64,000 nt of DNA from Ascidia mentula. Taxonomy: Eukaryota > Chordata > Ascidiacea > Phlebobranchia > Ascidiidae. This document shows positions 22,750 through 35,900 of the stretch, piece after piece. The notes under the pieces were generated by a model. The model was not told the DNA's origin, ran no database searches, and worked only from the letters and a program-made list of their open reading frames with translations. Where the stretch lies: NCBI GenBank assembly GCA_947561715.1, contig OX387197.1:6011001-6075000 (forward strand). Reading direction: 5' to 3'. How positions within the stretch are numbered: position 1 is the stretch's first letter; each line of letters starts with the position of its first letter. The position numbers and the translations under genes were made by a program.

Positions 22750-22923
22750 CAGTGGTGAAATTCAAATTTTTACTCAGCCAGCTCTATCACAAAAGTCATA
22801 TTTTTAAGCGGGTTTTAAAATGCAAAAATCCATTAACAGTAAACGGTGATGCTAACCGGTTCGCTGATCTCATAAAATTCCGTGAGGCGGTACTGGAAAA
22901 CCGGTGAAACCGGCTGAATCCTG
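22750..22923. mobile_element. hAT-like non-autonomous insertion, 174 bp
   Basis: Flanks without the insertion (at about 19,020, 23,910 and 54,185) read ACTTTGAGTCAAG once. Here the 8-bp ACTTTGAG is present on both sides, the left copy having one substitution. The insert begins CAGTGGTGAAATTC and ends CTGAATCCTG. An 8-bp target duplication and CAG...CTG termini are typical of hAT elements. The terminal repeats are short, so the family call is tentative. The interior is rich in ACCGG repeats. Every 1.19-kb array monomer carries it. Confidence 0.65.
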
Positions 22924-25068
22924 ACTTTGAGTCAAGTTTAAAGTTAACGTCTTGTACATCGTACAATCAAACTAACTCCCAAAATAACATTCCCTAGCTT
23001 GGCAGACTACAACGCATCTCACGCAATCACGCACAGTTCATTGTTCATGTGAAGTGAATGACTTAAAAGCCATTACGTAACAGTAGCTTCAGGTGAACCT
23101 AGTGTATTACTAGTATAGATGTCAAATATATAGCACGAACAAAACCAATGCAAGTGCAAAACCCCATCAAATACCGTTAGCACTTTATTCCCTATGTAAC
23201 GCACGTTGACACAGCCAGGCGCAGCTAGTCAACAGATATAAAGTGCATGTGACACGGAAAAATAAAACATGTTAATAATTAAAATAAGAAATGCTCATCA
23301 CTTTAAAACATTTTTGGCGAGAAAATTAGCTTGATACGCGATTGGTTTCTGAGATTCAGCAAATCGAAATCGGATTTTATTTAAGTTTTACATGAATACG
23401 TTCCGACATTACGAAACCAGGAACCAGAATGCCAAGGATAGTCAGAACAGGAAAAGGGCTATGGGGTAATTAAGCACGCGTCATTGCGTTTGACGTAATT
23501 TCTCGTCAATTTGCAGATGATTCTAATAAACATAGAAGTATTTCCTTTTTTCCAAAAATAGTTCTGCGGGTTGGTTTACGTCACCACCAAGCGGCCCACG
23601 CGATGAATGCGTGATGAATGCATGATCGGTGGGTGTCTGGGACGGCGCATTAATTGCGAGCAAGTGAAAAATCAAAGGCAAGTGATTTCTGTATCGCAAC
23701 GATTCACAAAGCAATTTGTCCTAACTAAGGTTTGTGATGTTATTTGGCAACGACGTGTATAATAAAAACATTTTTTCATTGCATTCCTTTATTGATGTTG
23801 TTGAGGCCTTACAGCAGACGGGACAATGCGTACTCAGGAAAAATACTGATGCGAAACACTTAACGATGGCAAAACTGCAGTTTTCTGGTGCATTATAGCA
23901 AGCAGGAAATCACTTTGAGTCAAGTTCAAAGTTAACGTCTCGTACATCGTACAATCAAACTAACTCACAAAATAACATTGCCTAGCTTGGTACACTACAG
24001 CGCATCTCACGAAATCACGCACAGTTCATTGTTCATGTGAAGTGAATGACTTAAGCCATTACGTATCAGCAGCTCAGGTGAACCTATTCTATTATTAGTA
24101 TATGTCAAATATGTATTGTCAAAAATATAAAAAAAAATTGAAAATATGTGTTGTCATCTGGTGCATGTGACACGGAAAAATAAAACATGTTAACAGTTGA
24201 AATAAGAGATGGTCATAACTTTAAAACAATTTTGGCGAAAAAAAAGCGAGATTATTGTTGCGTGACGTCATTTTAGGCGCTTTGGTCGTGCGAGTGCTGG
24301 CAGCAAGCCTCATGCGTAGGAATGGAAAACATTGTAAAACTGGTTTAGTATAGTATTGCATTAAACGTGGGACAACAAGTGAACAAGAGCTACAATCGAA
24401 TTTTGATGTTAATTTGAGCTGCAGACATATGGCCACTGTTTCGAACTATTAAGTCATAGTTAGTTGCGTACTAATAAAACAGTTACTGGGACAGGGTGTT
24501 CTTGTTGTTACAGCATTTATGATCGCTAATGCGATACATAAAATTTTGAAAAGAAGACAGAGACAAACCTAGGACTGGCAGTTTGGCGATAAGCCTTTGC
24601 AAACGCCCCCACCCACGTGCTGTCTTAATGCAGCTGCAATCAATTTTTTTTCTGTGAAGTAATAGTAGTCCCCCTTCATAAGTCATCAGACCCGGAAACT
24701 GTTTTTGGCAAACAAGAGAAACTGCCACCAGGTGCTGAAAGGCGAATGACCTCTAAAGCTCAATTTTCAAGATTTAATTGTGAGATACGGCCTTAAAGGT
24801 GTGTTTATATATCGTTTATACAATAATATTATTCAATTTTGTGGGATTTGTATTCCACACAAAAGGGGTTGGTCGTGTCGTAAGTATGGTATAAATGCAG
24901 TTTGAAGCTTCCACCTGCCCAGAATACAACAACAGTTACATTGAAAGAGATGCATTTTTCCAATCAGTTTTTAATTTTCCATGTTAGTTGTATTACGAAT
25001 ATTATCGCTTATATGCAGCATGATAAATGTATACACATTGTGATATTGTTGTTTGTCACAAGTCACTT

Positions 25069-26440
25069 TTACGAAGACACTAAGTATTCGTGACGCAAAC
25101 TAATATGATCATTCCACTGTTGGACGACAAGACGAAGTTTCACTGCAACCACCGGTTCGTGGAAGATGTTGATCACCTTTGTGTCTCTATCGCTGTTCCC
25201 ATGAAAAAGCTGCGAAAAATGATAGGGAGTTGTACCCAAAACATAACAAACATTTGGTCAAAAGTTGTTAGCTACTTTATGTCTTGACCAGAATGTAACC
25301 AAAAACAAGTAACAAGGAAAGTGTGAACAAAGTTCATGCTTAACGGATTGAAAAATTGTTACCTGTTTTTTTACAATATAGGATTAGGAAGGTGAAAAAT
25401 TGTAGTTAAATAGTATAGACCCTACCCTTTGCAACAAAGTAAACCAAATTTAAACCAATTCAACAATCAACGTAAAAACCTCGTCCTTTTCGCCTGTAGA
25501 GTCCTGGACTGTTTTCCATTCCTCGTCGTGAGGGCCCATGTACATTATATTATATCGCGATACCCATTGTTTAGGTTCGGGGCCATTTCTACCTTGTGTA
25601 ATAACACCAGTCACTTTGGTTGGTTTGTCCAAAGTGACTTGAATCCATTCCCCAGGCTGTTCTAAAAATACATTACTGATGTTTAATAATTGACAAATCG
25701 AGGAAATTGTACGTCCAAGTGCTTGTCACATATACATACTGATTTTAGCAACCCAAGCCCCGATATGCAGACCCGGTCTGTATGGTGTGTTCAATCGACC
25801 ATAACGGGCGTGATGTTTAGGATCAATTTGACTTGAAGCTGACAAGGCATGGTTCGGGACTTTTCCAGACTTCAGCCCAAGTTTTTTAAATGAATCTGAG
25901 AACAAACGTTGCTTGTAACCGTAGGCTATGCAAATTTCGACTTGACTTTGCGCAATTTTAATTTCTGTTATGTTTATGTAAATGATTAAGGTGTATGTAG
26001 TGAAGCAAAAAGCCTCTTATTTATGCCAGCAGATTTATATTGAAAAATCGATTACGCTTGTGTAGGTTACCCCAAGCATCGTCAGTTTCTTATCCAAATA
26101 GACTGACGATGCTTATGGTAACCCATAAGCGAAATCGAAATTATTGAAAAAACAAAATCTACTGACGTAAATCATTGACTGGTTGCTTCACTGTATAAAC
26201 CAACTAAAATAATTCGCTGTCGCTGATAAATAAACAATGCCTAACCGAGGTCTAGATCCCTCCACAGCTATTAAGCAAGTCCTAAGTGATTAAGGTATGT
26301 ACACGGTTTCAAACTAGTGACATATGGCACACTTTCGAAAAACAATAATATCACTGTACTAGTGTATTTATGATGTGTGATGCTTATTGTGATAAATCGT
26401 GCTTGTTATTATTCTCACCAATACATGCAATTGTTGCCAT
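25069..26440 (-). CDS. F5/8C domain protein, copy C
   Basis: Exons 26440-26419 (MATIACI), 25964-25740, 25661-25480 and 25209-25069 give a frame of 189 codons. The usual acceptor of exon 2 (TAG before ACATAACAG) has mutated to TAA. An AG 11 bp further on (AACAG) restores phase, giving MATIACI-EIKIAQSQVEIC, so the gene may still work. Within the domain a Trp conserved in the other copies (SSQWDPKHH) is Ile, and the downstream AATAAA is mutated. Like its relatives it has no signal peptide. I rate it as possibly functional and less secure than D-F. Confidence 0.6.
25990..26201. repeat. Palindromic element in intron 1 of copy C
   Basis: Equivalent of the element at 17,564-17,775, with both arms and the CTGACGA/GAAA cores preserved. 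Confidence 0.8.
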
Positions 26441-26939
26441 AGTTGACGATGAAATGCCGATTTGATGATATAAAATTGCCTGCTGATCAATACAAGTTTA
26501 TTAAATTCAGATCTTAAAAAAAACACACGGTTTTAGTTTCTAAATAGCCACACAATATCAAAATATCTGATAAGTAACTGTAACGTGTTTCATGTCACGT
26601 TTATGTGAGTTCGTATTTCACATACTTATTGGATTTACCAGACAAATAGCTAACTTACAAATTAGCTCATTTACAAAAGTATTCTGCCGCAACTTATTTT
26701 GTAAAAGCACAGTTATTTACAATAGATTAATTCGCTACAAACATGTTAGAGCGTTCAAAATTACGAAAGTTATATCAACTAAAGTTTAACACAGGGTTTT
26801 GACACAGAGTCACTTTTTATGACTTTGCGCAAATTAACACAATTCACATTCAAAAGTGCATCTAAAACTCCATCTAATCTCAGCTCTAACATTACGGGGT
26901 TTTATACATGTTCGCAGGAAAGGAAAAACGTCATAAACT

Positions 26940-29900
26940 TTTAAGTTTTACATAAATACGTTCCGACATTACGAAACCAGGAACCAGAATGCCAAGGATA
27001 GTCAGAACAGGAAAAGGGCTATGGGGTAATTAAGCACGCGTCATTGCGTTTGACGTAATTTCTCGTCAATTTGCAGATGATTCTAATAAACATAGAAGTA
27101 TTTCCTTTTTTCCAAAAATAGTTCTGCGGGTTGGTTTACGTCACCACCAAGCGGCCCACGCGATGAATGCGTGATGAATGCATGATCGGTGGGTGTCTGG
27201 GACGGCGCATTAATTGCGAGCAAGTGAAAAATCAAAGGCAAGTGATTTCTGTATCGCAACGATTCACAAAGCAATTTGTCCTAACTAAGGTTTGTGATGT
27301 TATTTGGCAACGACGTGTATAATAAAAACATTTTTTCATTGCATTCCTTTAATGATGTTGTTGAGGCCTTATAGCAGAAGGGACAATGCGTACACAGGAA
27401 AACTGCTGATGCGAAACAGTTAATGATGGCAAAACTATAGGTGCAGTTTCTTTGGAAAAGACAATATTTCAGGTGCATTTTAGGAAACAGGAAATCATTT
27501 TGAGCAGTGGTGAAATTCAAATTTTTACTCAGCCAGCTCTATCACAAAAGTCATATTTTTAAGCGGGTTTTAAAATGCAAAAATCCATTAACAGTAAACG
27601 GTGATGCTAACCGGTTCGCTGATCTCATAAAATTCCGTGAGGCGGTACTGGAAAACCGGTGAAACCGGCTGAATCCTGACTTTGAGTCAAGTTTAAAGTT
27701 AACGTCTTGTACATCGTACAATCAAACTAACTCCCAAAATAACATTCCCTAGCTTGGCAGACTACAACGCATCTCACGCAATCACGCACAGTTCATTGTT
27801 CATGTGAAGTGAATGACTTAAAAGCCATTACGTAACAGTAGCTTCAGGTGAACCTAGTGTATTACTAGTATAGATGTCAAATATATAGCACGAACAAAAC
27901 CAATGCAAGTGCAAAACCCCATCAAATACCGTTAGCACTTTATTCCCTATGTAACGCACGTTGACACAGCCAGGCGCAGCTAGTCAACAGATATAAAGTG
28001 CATGTGACACGGAAAAATAAAACATGTTAATAATTAAAATAAGAAATGCTCATCACTTTAAAACATTTTTGGCGAGAAAATTAGCTTGATACGCGATTGG
28101 TTTCTGAGATTCAGCAAATCGAAATCGGATTTTATTTAAGTTTTACATGAATACGTTCCGACATTACGAAACCAGGAACCAGAATGCCAAGGATAGTCAG
28201 AACAGGAAAAGGGCTATGGGGTAATTAAGCACGCGTCATTGCGTTTGACGTAATTTCTCGTCAATTTGCAGATGATTCTAATAAACATAGAAGTATTTCC
28301 TTTTTTCCAAAAATAGTTCTGCGGGTTGGTTTACGTCACCACCAAGCGGCCCACGCGATGAATGCGTGATGAATGCATGATCGGTGGGTGTCTGGGACGG
28401 CGCATTAATTGCGAGCAAGTGAAAAATCAAAGGCAAGTGATTTCTGTATCGCAACGATTCACAAAGCAATTTGTCCTAACTAAGGTTTGTGATGTTATTT
28501 GGCAACGACGTGTATAATAAAAACATTTTTTCATTGCATTCCTTTAATGATGTTGTTGAGGCCTTATAGCAGAAGGGACAATGCGTACACAGGAAAACTG
28601 CTGATGCGAAACAGTTAATGATGGCAAAACTATAGGTGCAGTTTCTTTGGAAAAGACAATATTTCAGGTGCATTTTAGGAAACAGGAAATCATTTTGAGC
28701 AGTGGTGAAATTCAAATTTTTACTCAGCCAGCTCTATCACAAAAGTCATATTTTTAAGCGGGTTTTAAAATGCAAAAATCCATTAACAGTAACCGGTGAT
28801 GCTAACCGGTTCGCTGATCTCATAAAATTCCGTGAGGCGGTACTGGAAAACCGGTGAAACCGGCTGAATCCTGACTTTGAGTCAAGTTTAAAGTTAACGT
28901 CTTGTACATCGTACAATCAAACTAACTCCCAAAATAACATTCCCTAGCTTGGCAGACTACAACGCATCTCACGCAATCACGCACAGTTCATTGTTCATGT
29001 GAAGTGAATGACTTAAAAGCCATTACGTAACAGTAGCTTCAGGTGAACCTAGTGTATTACTAGTATAGATGTCAAATATATAGCACGAACAAAACCAATG
29101 CAAGTGCAAAACCCCATCAAATACCGTTAGCACTTTATTCCCTATGTAACGCACGTTGACACAGCCAGGCGCAGCTAGTCAACAGATATAAAGTGCATGT
29201 GACACGGAAAAATAAAACATGTTAATAATTAAAATAAGAAATGCTCATCACTTTAAAACATTTTTGGCGAGAAAATTAGCTTGATACGCGATTGGTTTCT
29301 GAGATTCAGCAAATCGAAATCGGATTTTATTTAAGTTTTACATGAATACGTTCCGACATTACGAAACCAGGAACCAGAATGCCAAGGATAGTCAGAACAA
29401 GAAAAGGCCTATGGGGTAATTAAGCACGCGTCATTGCGTTTGACGTAATTTCTCGTCAATTTGCACATGATTCTAATAAACATAGAAGTATTTCTTTTTT
29501 TCAAAAATAGTTCTGCGGGTTGGTTTACGTCACCACCAAGCGGCCCACGCGATGAATGCGTGATGAATGCATGATCGGTGGGTGTCTAGGACGGCGCATT
29601 AATTGCGAGCAAGTGAAAAATCAAAGTCAAGTGATTTCTGTATCGCAACGATTCACAAAGCAATTTGTCCTAACTAAGGTTTGTGATGTTATTTGGCAAC
29701 GACGTGTATAATAAAAACATTTTTTCATTGCATTCCTTTAATGATGTTGTTGAGGCCTTATAGCAGACGGGACAATGCGTACACAGGAAAACTGCTGATG
29801 CGAAACAGTTAATGATGGCAAAACTATAGGTGCAGTTTCTTTGGAAAAGACAATATTTCAGGTGCATTTTAGGAAACAGGAAATCATTTTGAGCAGTGGT

Positions 29901-32900
29901 GAAATTCAAATTTTTTCTCAGCCGGCTCTATCACAAAAGTCATATTTTTAAGCGGGTTTTAAGATGCAAAAATCCATTAACAGTAAACGGTGATGCTAAC
30001 CGGTTCGCTGATCTCATAAAATTCCGTGAGGCGGTACTGGAAAACCGGTGAAACCGGCTGAATCCTGACTTTGAGTCAAGTTTAAAGTTAACGTCTTGTA
30101 CATTGTACAATCAAACTAACTCCCAAAATAACATTCCCTAGCTTGGCAGACTACAACGCATCTCACGCAATCACGCACAGTTCATTGTTCATGTGAAGTG
30201 AATGACTTAAAAGCCATTACGTAACAGTAGCTTCAGGTGAACCTAGTGTATTACTAGTATAGATGTCAAATATATAGCACGAACAAAACCAATGCAAGTG
30301 CAAAACCCCATCAAATACCGTTAGCACTTTATTCCCTATGTAACGCATGTTGACACAGCCAGGCGCAGCTAGTCAACAGATATAAAGTGCATGTGACACG
30401 GAAAAATAAAACATGTTAATAATTAAAATAAGAAATGCTCATCACTCTAAAACATTTTTGGCGAGAAAATTAGCTTGATACGCGATTGGTTTCTGAGATT
30501 CAGCAAATCGAAATCGGATTTTATTTAAGTTTTACATGAATACGTTCCGACATTACGAAACCAGGAACCAGAATGCCAAGGATAGTCAGAACAGGAAAAG
30601 GGCTATGGGGTAATTAAGCACGCGTCATTGCGTTTGACGTAATTTCTCGTCAATTTGCAGATGATTCTAATAAACATAGAAGTATTTCTTTTTTTCAAAA
30701 ATAGTTCTGCGGGTTGGTTTACGTCACCACCAAGCGGCCCACGCGATGAATGCGTGATGAATGCATGATCGGTGGGTGTCTTGGACGGCGCATTAATTGC
30801 GAGCAAGTGAAAAATCAAAGGCAAGTGATTTCTGTATCGCAACGATTCACAAAGCAACTTGTCCTAACTAAGGTTTGTGATGTTATTTGGCAACGACGTG
30901 TATAATAAAAACATTTTTTCATTGCATTCCTTTAATGATGTTGTTGAGGCCTTATAGCAGACGGGACAATGCGTACACAGGAAAACTGCTGATGCGAAAC
31001 AGTTAATGATGGCAAAAATATAGGTGCAGTTTCTTTGGAAAATACAATATTTCAGGTGCATTTTAGGAAACAGGAAATCATTTTGAGCAGTGGTGAAATT
31101 CAATTTTTTTCTCAGCCGGCTCTATCACAAAAGTCATATTTTTAAGCGGATTTTAAGATGCAAAAATCCATTAACAGTAAACGGTGATGCTAACCGGTTC
31201 GCTGATCTCATAAAATTCCGTGAGGCGGTACTGGAAAACCGGTGAAACCGGCTGAATCCTGACTTTGAGTCAAGTTTAAAGTTAACGTCTTGTACATCGT
31301 ACAATCAAACTAACTCCCAAAATAACATTCCCTAGCTTGGCAGACTACAGCGCATCTCACGCAATCACGCACAGTTCATTGTTCATGTGAAGTGAATGAC
31401 TTAAAAGCCATTACGTAACAGTAGCTTCAGGTGAACCTAGTGTATTACTAGTATAGATGTCAAATATATAGCACGAACAAAACCAATGCAAGTGCAAAAC
31501 CCCATCAAATACCGTTAGCACTTTATTCCCTATGTAACGCACGTTGACACAGCCAGGCGCAGCTAGTCAACAGACATAAAGTGCATGTGACACGGAAAAA
31601 TAAAACATGTTAATAATTAAAATAAGAAATGCTCATCACTTTAAAACATTTTTGGCGAGAAAATTAGCTTGATACGCGATTGGTTTCTGAGATTCAGCAA
31701 ATCGAAATCGGATTTTATTTAAGTTTTACATGAATACGTTCCGACATTACGAAACCAGGAACCAGAATGCCAAGGATAGTCAGAACAGGAAAAGGGCTAT
31801 GGGGTAATTAAGCACGCGTCATTGCGTTTGACGTAATTTCTCGTCAATTTGCAGATGATTCTAATAAACATAGAAGTATTTCTTTTTTTCAAAAATAGTT
31901 CTGCGGGTTGGTTTACGTCACCACCAAGCGGCCCACGCGATGAATGCGTGATGAATGCATGATCGGTGGGTGTCTTGGACGGCGCATTAATTGCGAGCAA
32001 GTGAAAAATCAAAGGCAAGTGATTTCTGTATCGCAACGATTCACAAAGCAACTTGTCCTAACTAAGGTTTGTGATGTTATTTGGCAACGACGTGTATAAT
32101 AAAAACATTTTTTTATTGCATTCCTTTAATGATGTTGTTGAGGCCTTATAGCAGACGGGACAATGCGTACACAGGAAAACTGCTGATGCGAAACAGTTAA
32201 TGATGGCTAAACTAAGGGTGCAGTTTTCTGGGAAAAGACAATATTTCAGGTGCATTTTAGGAAACAGGAAATCACTTTGTTCAGTGGTGAAATTCAAATT
32301 TTTCTCAGCCGGCTCTATCACAAAAGTCATATTTTTAAGCGGGTTCTAAGATGCAAAAATCCATTAACAGTAAACGGTGATGCTAACCGGTTCGCTGATC
32401 TCATAAAATTCCGTGAGGCGGTACTGGAAAATCGGTGAAACCGGCTGAATCCTGACTTTGAATCAAGTTTAAAGTTAACGTCTTGTACATCGTACAATCA
32501 AACTAACTCCCAAAATAACATCCCCTAGCTTGGCAGACTACAACGCATCTCACGCAATCACGCACAGTTCATTGTTCATGTGAAGTGAATGACTTAAAAG
32601 CCATTACGTAACAGTAGCTTCAGGTGAACCTAGTGTATTACTAGTATAGATGTCAAATATATAGCACGAACAAAACCAATGCAAGTGCAAAACCCCATCA
32701 AATACCGTTAGCACTTTATTCCCTATGTAACGCATGTTGACACAGCCAGGCGCAGCTAGTCAACAGATATAAAGTGCATGTGACACGGAAAAATAAAACA
32801 TGTTAATAATTAAAATAAGAAATGCTCATCACTCTAAAACATTTTTGGCGAGAAAATTAGCTTGATACGCGATTGGTTTCTGAGATTCAGCAAATCGAAA

Positions 32901-35900
32901 TCGGATTTTATTTAAGTTTTACATGAATACGTTCCGACATTACGAAACCAGGAACCAGAATGCCAAGGATAGTCAGAACAGGAAAAGGGCTATGGGGTAA
33001 TTAAGCACGCGTCATTGCGTTTGACGTAATTTCTCGTCAATTTGCAGATGATTCTAATAAACATAGAAGTATTTCTTTTTTTCAAAAATAGTTCTGCGGG
33101 TTGGTTTACGTCACCACCAAGCGGCCCACGCGATGAATGCGTGATGAATGCATGATCGGTGGGTGTCTTGGACGGCGCATTAATTGCGAGCAAGTGAAAA
33201 ATCAAAGGCAAGTGATTTCTGTATCGCAACGATTCACAAAGCAACTTGTCCTAACTAAGGTTTGTGATGTTATTTGGCAACGACGTGTATAATAAAAACA
33301 TTTTTTCATTGCATTCCTTTAATGATGTTGTTGAGGCCTTATAGCAGACGGGACAATGCGTACACAGGAAAACTGCTGATGCGAAACAGTTAATGATGGC
33401 AAAAATATAGGTGCAGTTTCTTTGGAAAATACAATATTTCAGGTGCATTTTAGGAAACAGGAAATCATTTTGAGCAGTGGTGAAATTCAATTTTTTTCTC
33501 AGCCGGCTCTATCACAAAAGTCATATTTTTAAGCGGATTTTAAGATGCAAAAATCCATTAACAGTAAACGGTGATGCTAACCGGTTCGCTGATCTCATAA
33601 AATTCCGTGAGGCGGTACTGGAAAACCGGTGAAACCGGCTGAATCCTGACTTTGAGTCAAGTTTAAAGTTAACGTCTTGTACATCGTACAATCAAACTAA
33701 CTCCCAAAATAACATTCCCTAGCTTGGCAGACTACAGCGCATCTCACGCAATCACGCACAGTTCATTGTTCATGTGAAGTGAATGACTTAAAAGCCATTA
33801 CGTAACAGTAGCTTCAGGTGAACCTAGTGTATTACTAGTATAGATGTCAAATATATAGCACGAACAAAACCAATGCAAGTGCAAAACCCCATCAAATACC
33901 GTTAGCACTTTATTCCCTATGTAACGCACGTTGACACAGCCAGGCGCAGCTAGTCAACAGACATAAAGTGCATGTGACACGGAAAAATAAAACATGTTAA
34001 TAATTAAAATAAGAAATGCTCATCACTTTAAAACATTTTTGGCGAGAAAATTAGCTTGATACGCGATTGGTTTCTGAGATTCAGCAAATCGAAATCGGAT
34101 TTTATTTAAGTTTTACATGAATACGTTCCGACATTACGAAACCAGGAACCAGAATGCCAAGGATAGTCAGAACAGGAAAAGGGCTATGGGGTAATTAAGC
34201 ACGCGTCATTGCGTTTGACGTAATTTCTCGTCAATTTGCAGATGATTCTAATAAACATAGAAGTATTTCTTTTTTTCAAAAATAGTTCTGCGGGTTGGTT
34301 TACGTCACCACCAAGCGGCCCACGCGATGAATGCGTGATGAATGCATGATCGGTGGGTGTCTTGGACGGCGCATTAATTGCGAGCAAGTGAAAAATCAAA
34401 GGCAAGTGATTTCTGTATCGCAACGATTCACAAAGCAACTTGTCCTAACTAAGGTTTGTGATGTTATTTGGCAACGACGTGTATAATAAAAACATTTTTT
34501 TATTGCATTCCTTTAATGATGTTGTTGAGGCCTTATAGCAGACGGGACAATGCGTACACAGGAAAACTGCTGATGCGAAACAGTTAATGATGGCTAAACT
34601 AAGGGTGCAGTTTTCTGGGAAAAGACAATATTTCAGGTGCATTTTAGGAAACAGGAAATCACTTTGTTCAGTGGTGAAATTCAAATTTTTCTCAGCCGGC
34701 TCTATCACAAAAGTCATATTTTTAAGCGGGTTCTAAGATGCAAAAATCCATTAACAGTAAACGGTGATGCTAACCGGTTCGCTGATCTCATAAAATTCCG
34801 TGAGGCGGTACTGGAAAATCGGTGAAACCGGCTGAATCCTGACTTTGAATCAAGTTTAAAGTTAACGTCTTGTACATCGTACAATCAAACTAACTCCCAA
34901 AATAACATCCCCTAGCTTGGCAGACTACAACGCATCTCACGCAATCACGCACAGTTCATTGTTCATGTGAAGTGAATGACTTAAAAGCCATTACGTAACA
35001 GTAGCTTCAGGTGAACCTAGTGTATTACTAGTAAAGATGTCAAATATAAAGCACGAACAAAACCAATACAAGTGCAAAACCCCATCAAATACCGTTAGCA
35101 CTTTATTCCCTATGTAACGCACGTTGACACAGCCCGGCGCAGCTAGTCAACAGATATAAAGTGCATGTGACACGGAAAAATAAAACATGTTAATAATTAA
35201 AATAAGAAATGCTCATCACTTTAAAACATTTTTGGCGAGAAAATTAGCTTGATACGCGATTGGTTTCTGAGATTCAGCAAATCAAAATCGGATTTTATTT
35301 AAGTTTTACATGAATACGTTCCGACATTATTAAACCAGGAACCAGAATGCCAAGGATAGTCAGAACAGGAAAAGGGCTATGGGGTAATTAAGCACGCGTC
35401 ATTGCGTTTGACGTAATTTCTCGTCAATTTGCACATAATTCTAATAAACATAGAAGTATTTCTTTTTTTCAAAAATAGTTCTGCGGGTTGGTTTACGTCA
35501 CCACCAAGCGGCCCACGCGATGAATGCGTGATGAATGCATGATCGGTGGGTGTCTGGGACGGCGCATTAATTGCGAGCAAGTGAAAAATCAAAGGCAAGT
35601 GATTTCTGTATCGCAACGATTCACAAAGCAATTTGTCCTAACTAAGGTTTGTGATGTTATTTGGCAACGACGTGAATAATAAAAACATTTTTTCATTGCA
35701 TTCCTTTAATGATGTTGTTGAGGCCTTATAGCAGACGGGACAATGTGTACACAGGAAAACTGCTGATGCGAAACAGTTAATGATGGCAAAACTATAGGTG
35801 CAGTTTCTTTGGAAAAGACAATATTTCAGGTGCATTTTAGGAAACAGGAAATCATTTTGAGCAGTGGTGAAATTCAAATTTTTTCTCAGCCAGCTCTATC

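Larger units (their letters stand above)
19168..24065. repeat. Discoidin-gene duplication unit B plus one extra flank monomer
   Basis: Unit B repeats unit A at an offset of 3,705 bp across the gene. At its right end the 5'-flank segment occurs twice in tandem (about 22,195-23,380, then again), which makes the B-to-C spacing about 1.05 kb longer than A-to-B. The first of these two segments carries the hAT-like insertion; the second does not. Confidence 0.8.

Noticed and set aside
22840-22923. Structured segment with repeated ACCGG, TGATG and CTGA boxes, considered as a box C/D snoRNA
   Set aside because: The boxes are at wrong spacings and the segment is the 3' part of the hAT-like insertion.
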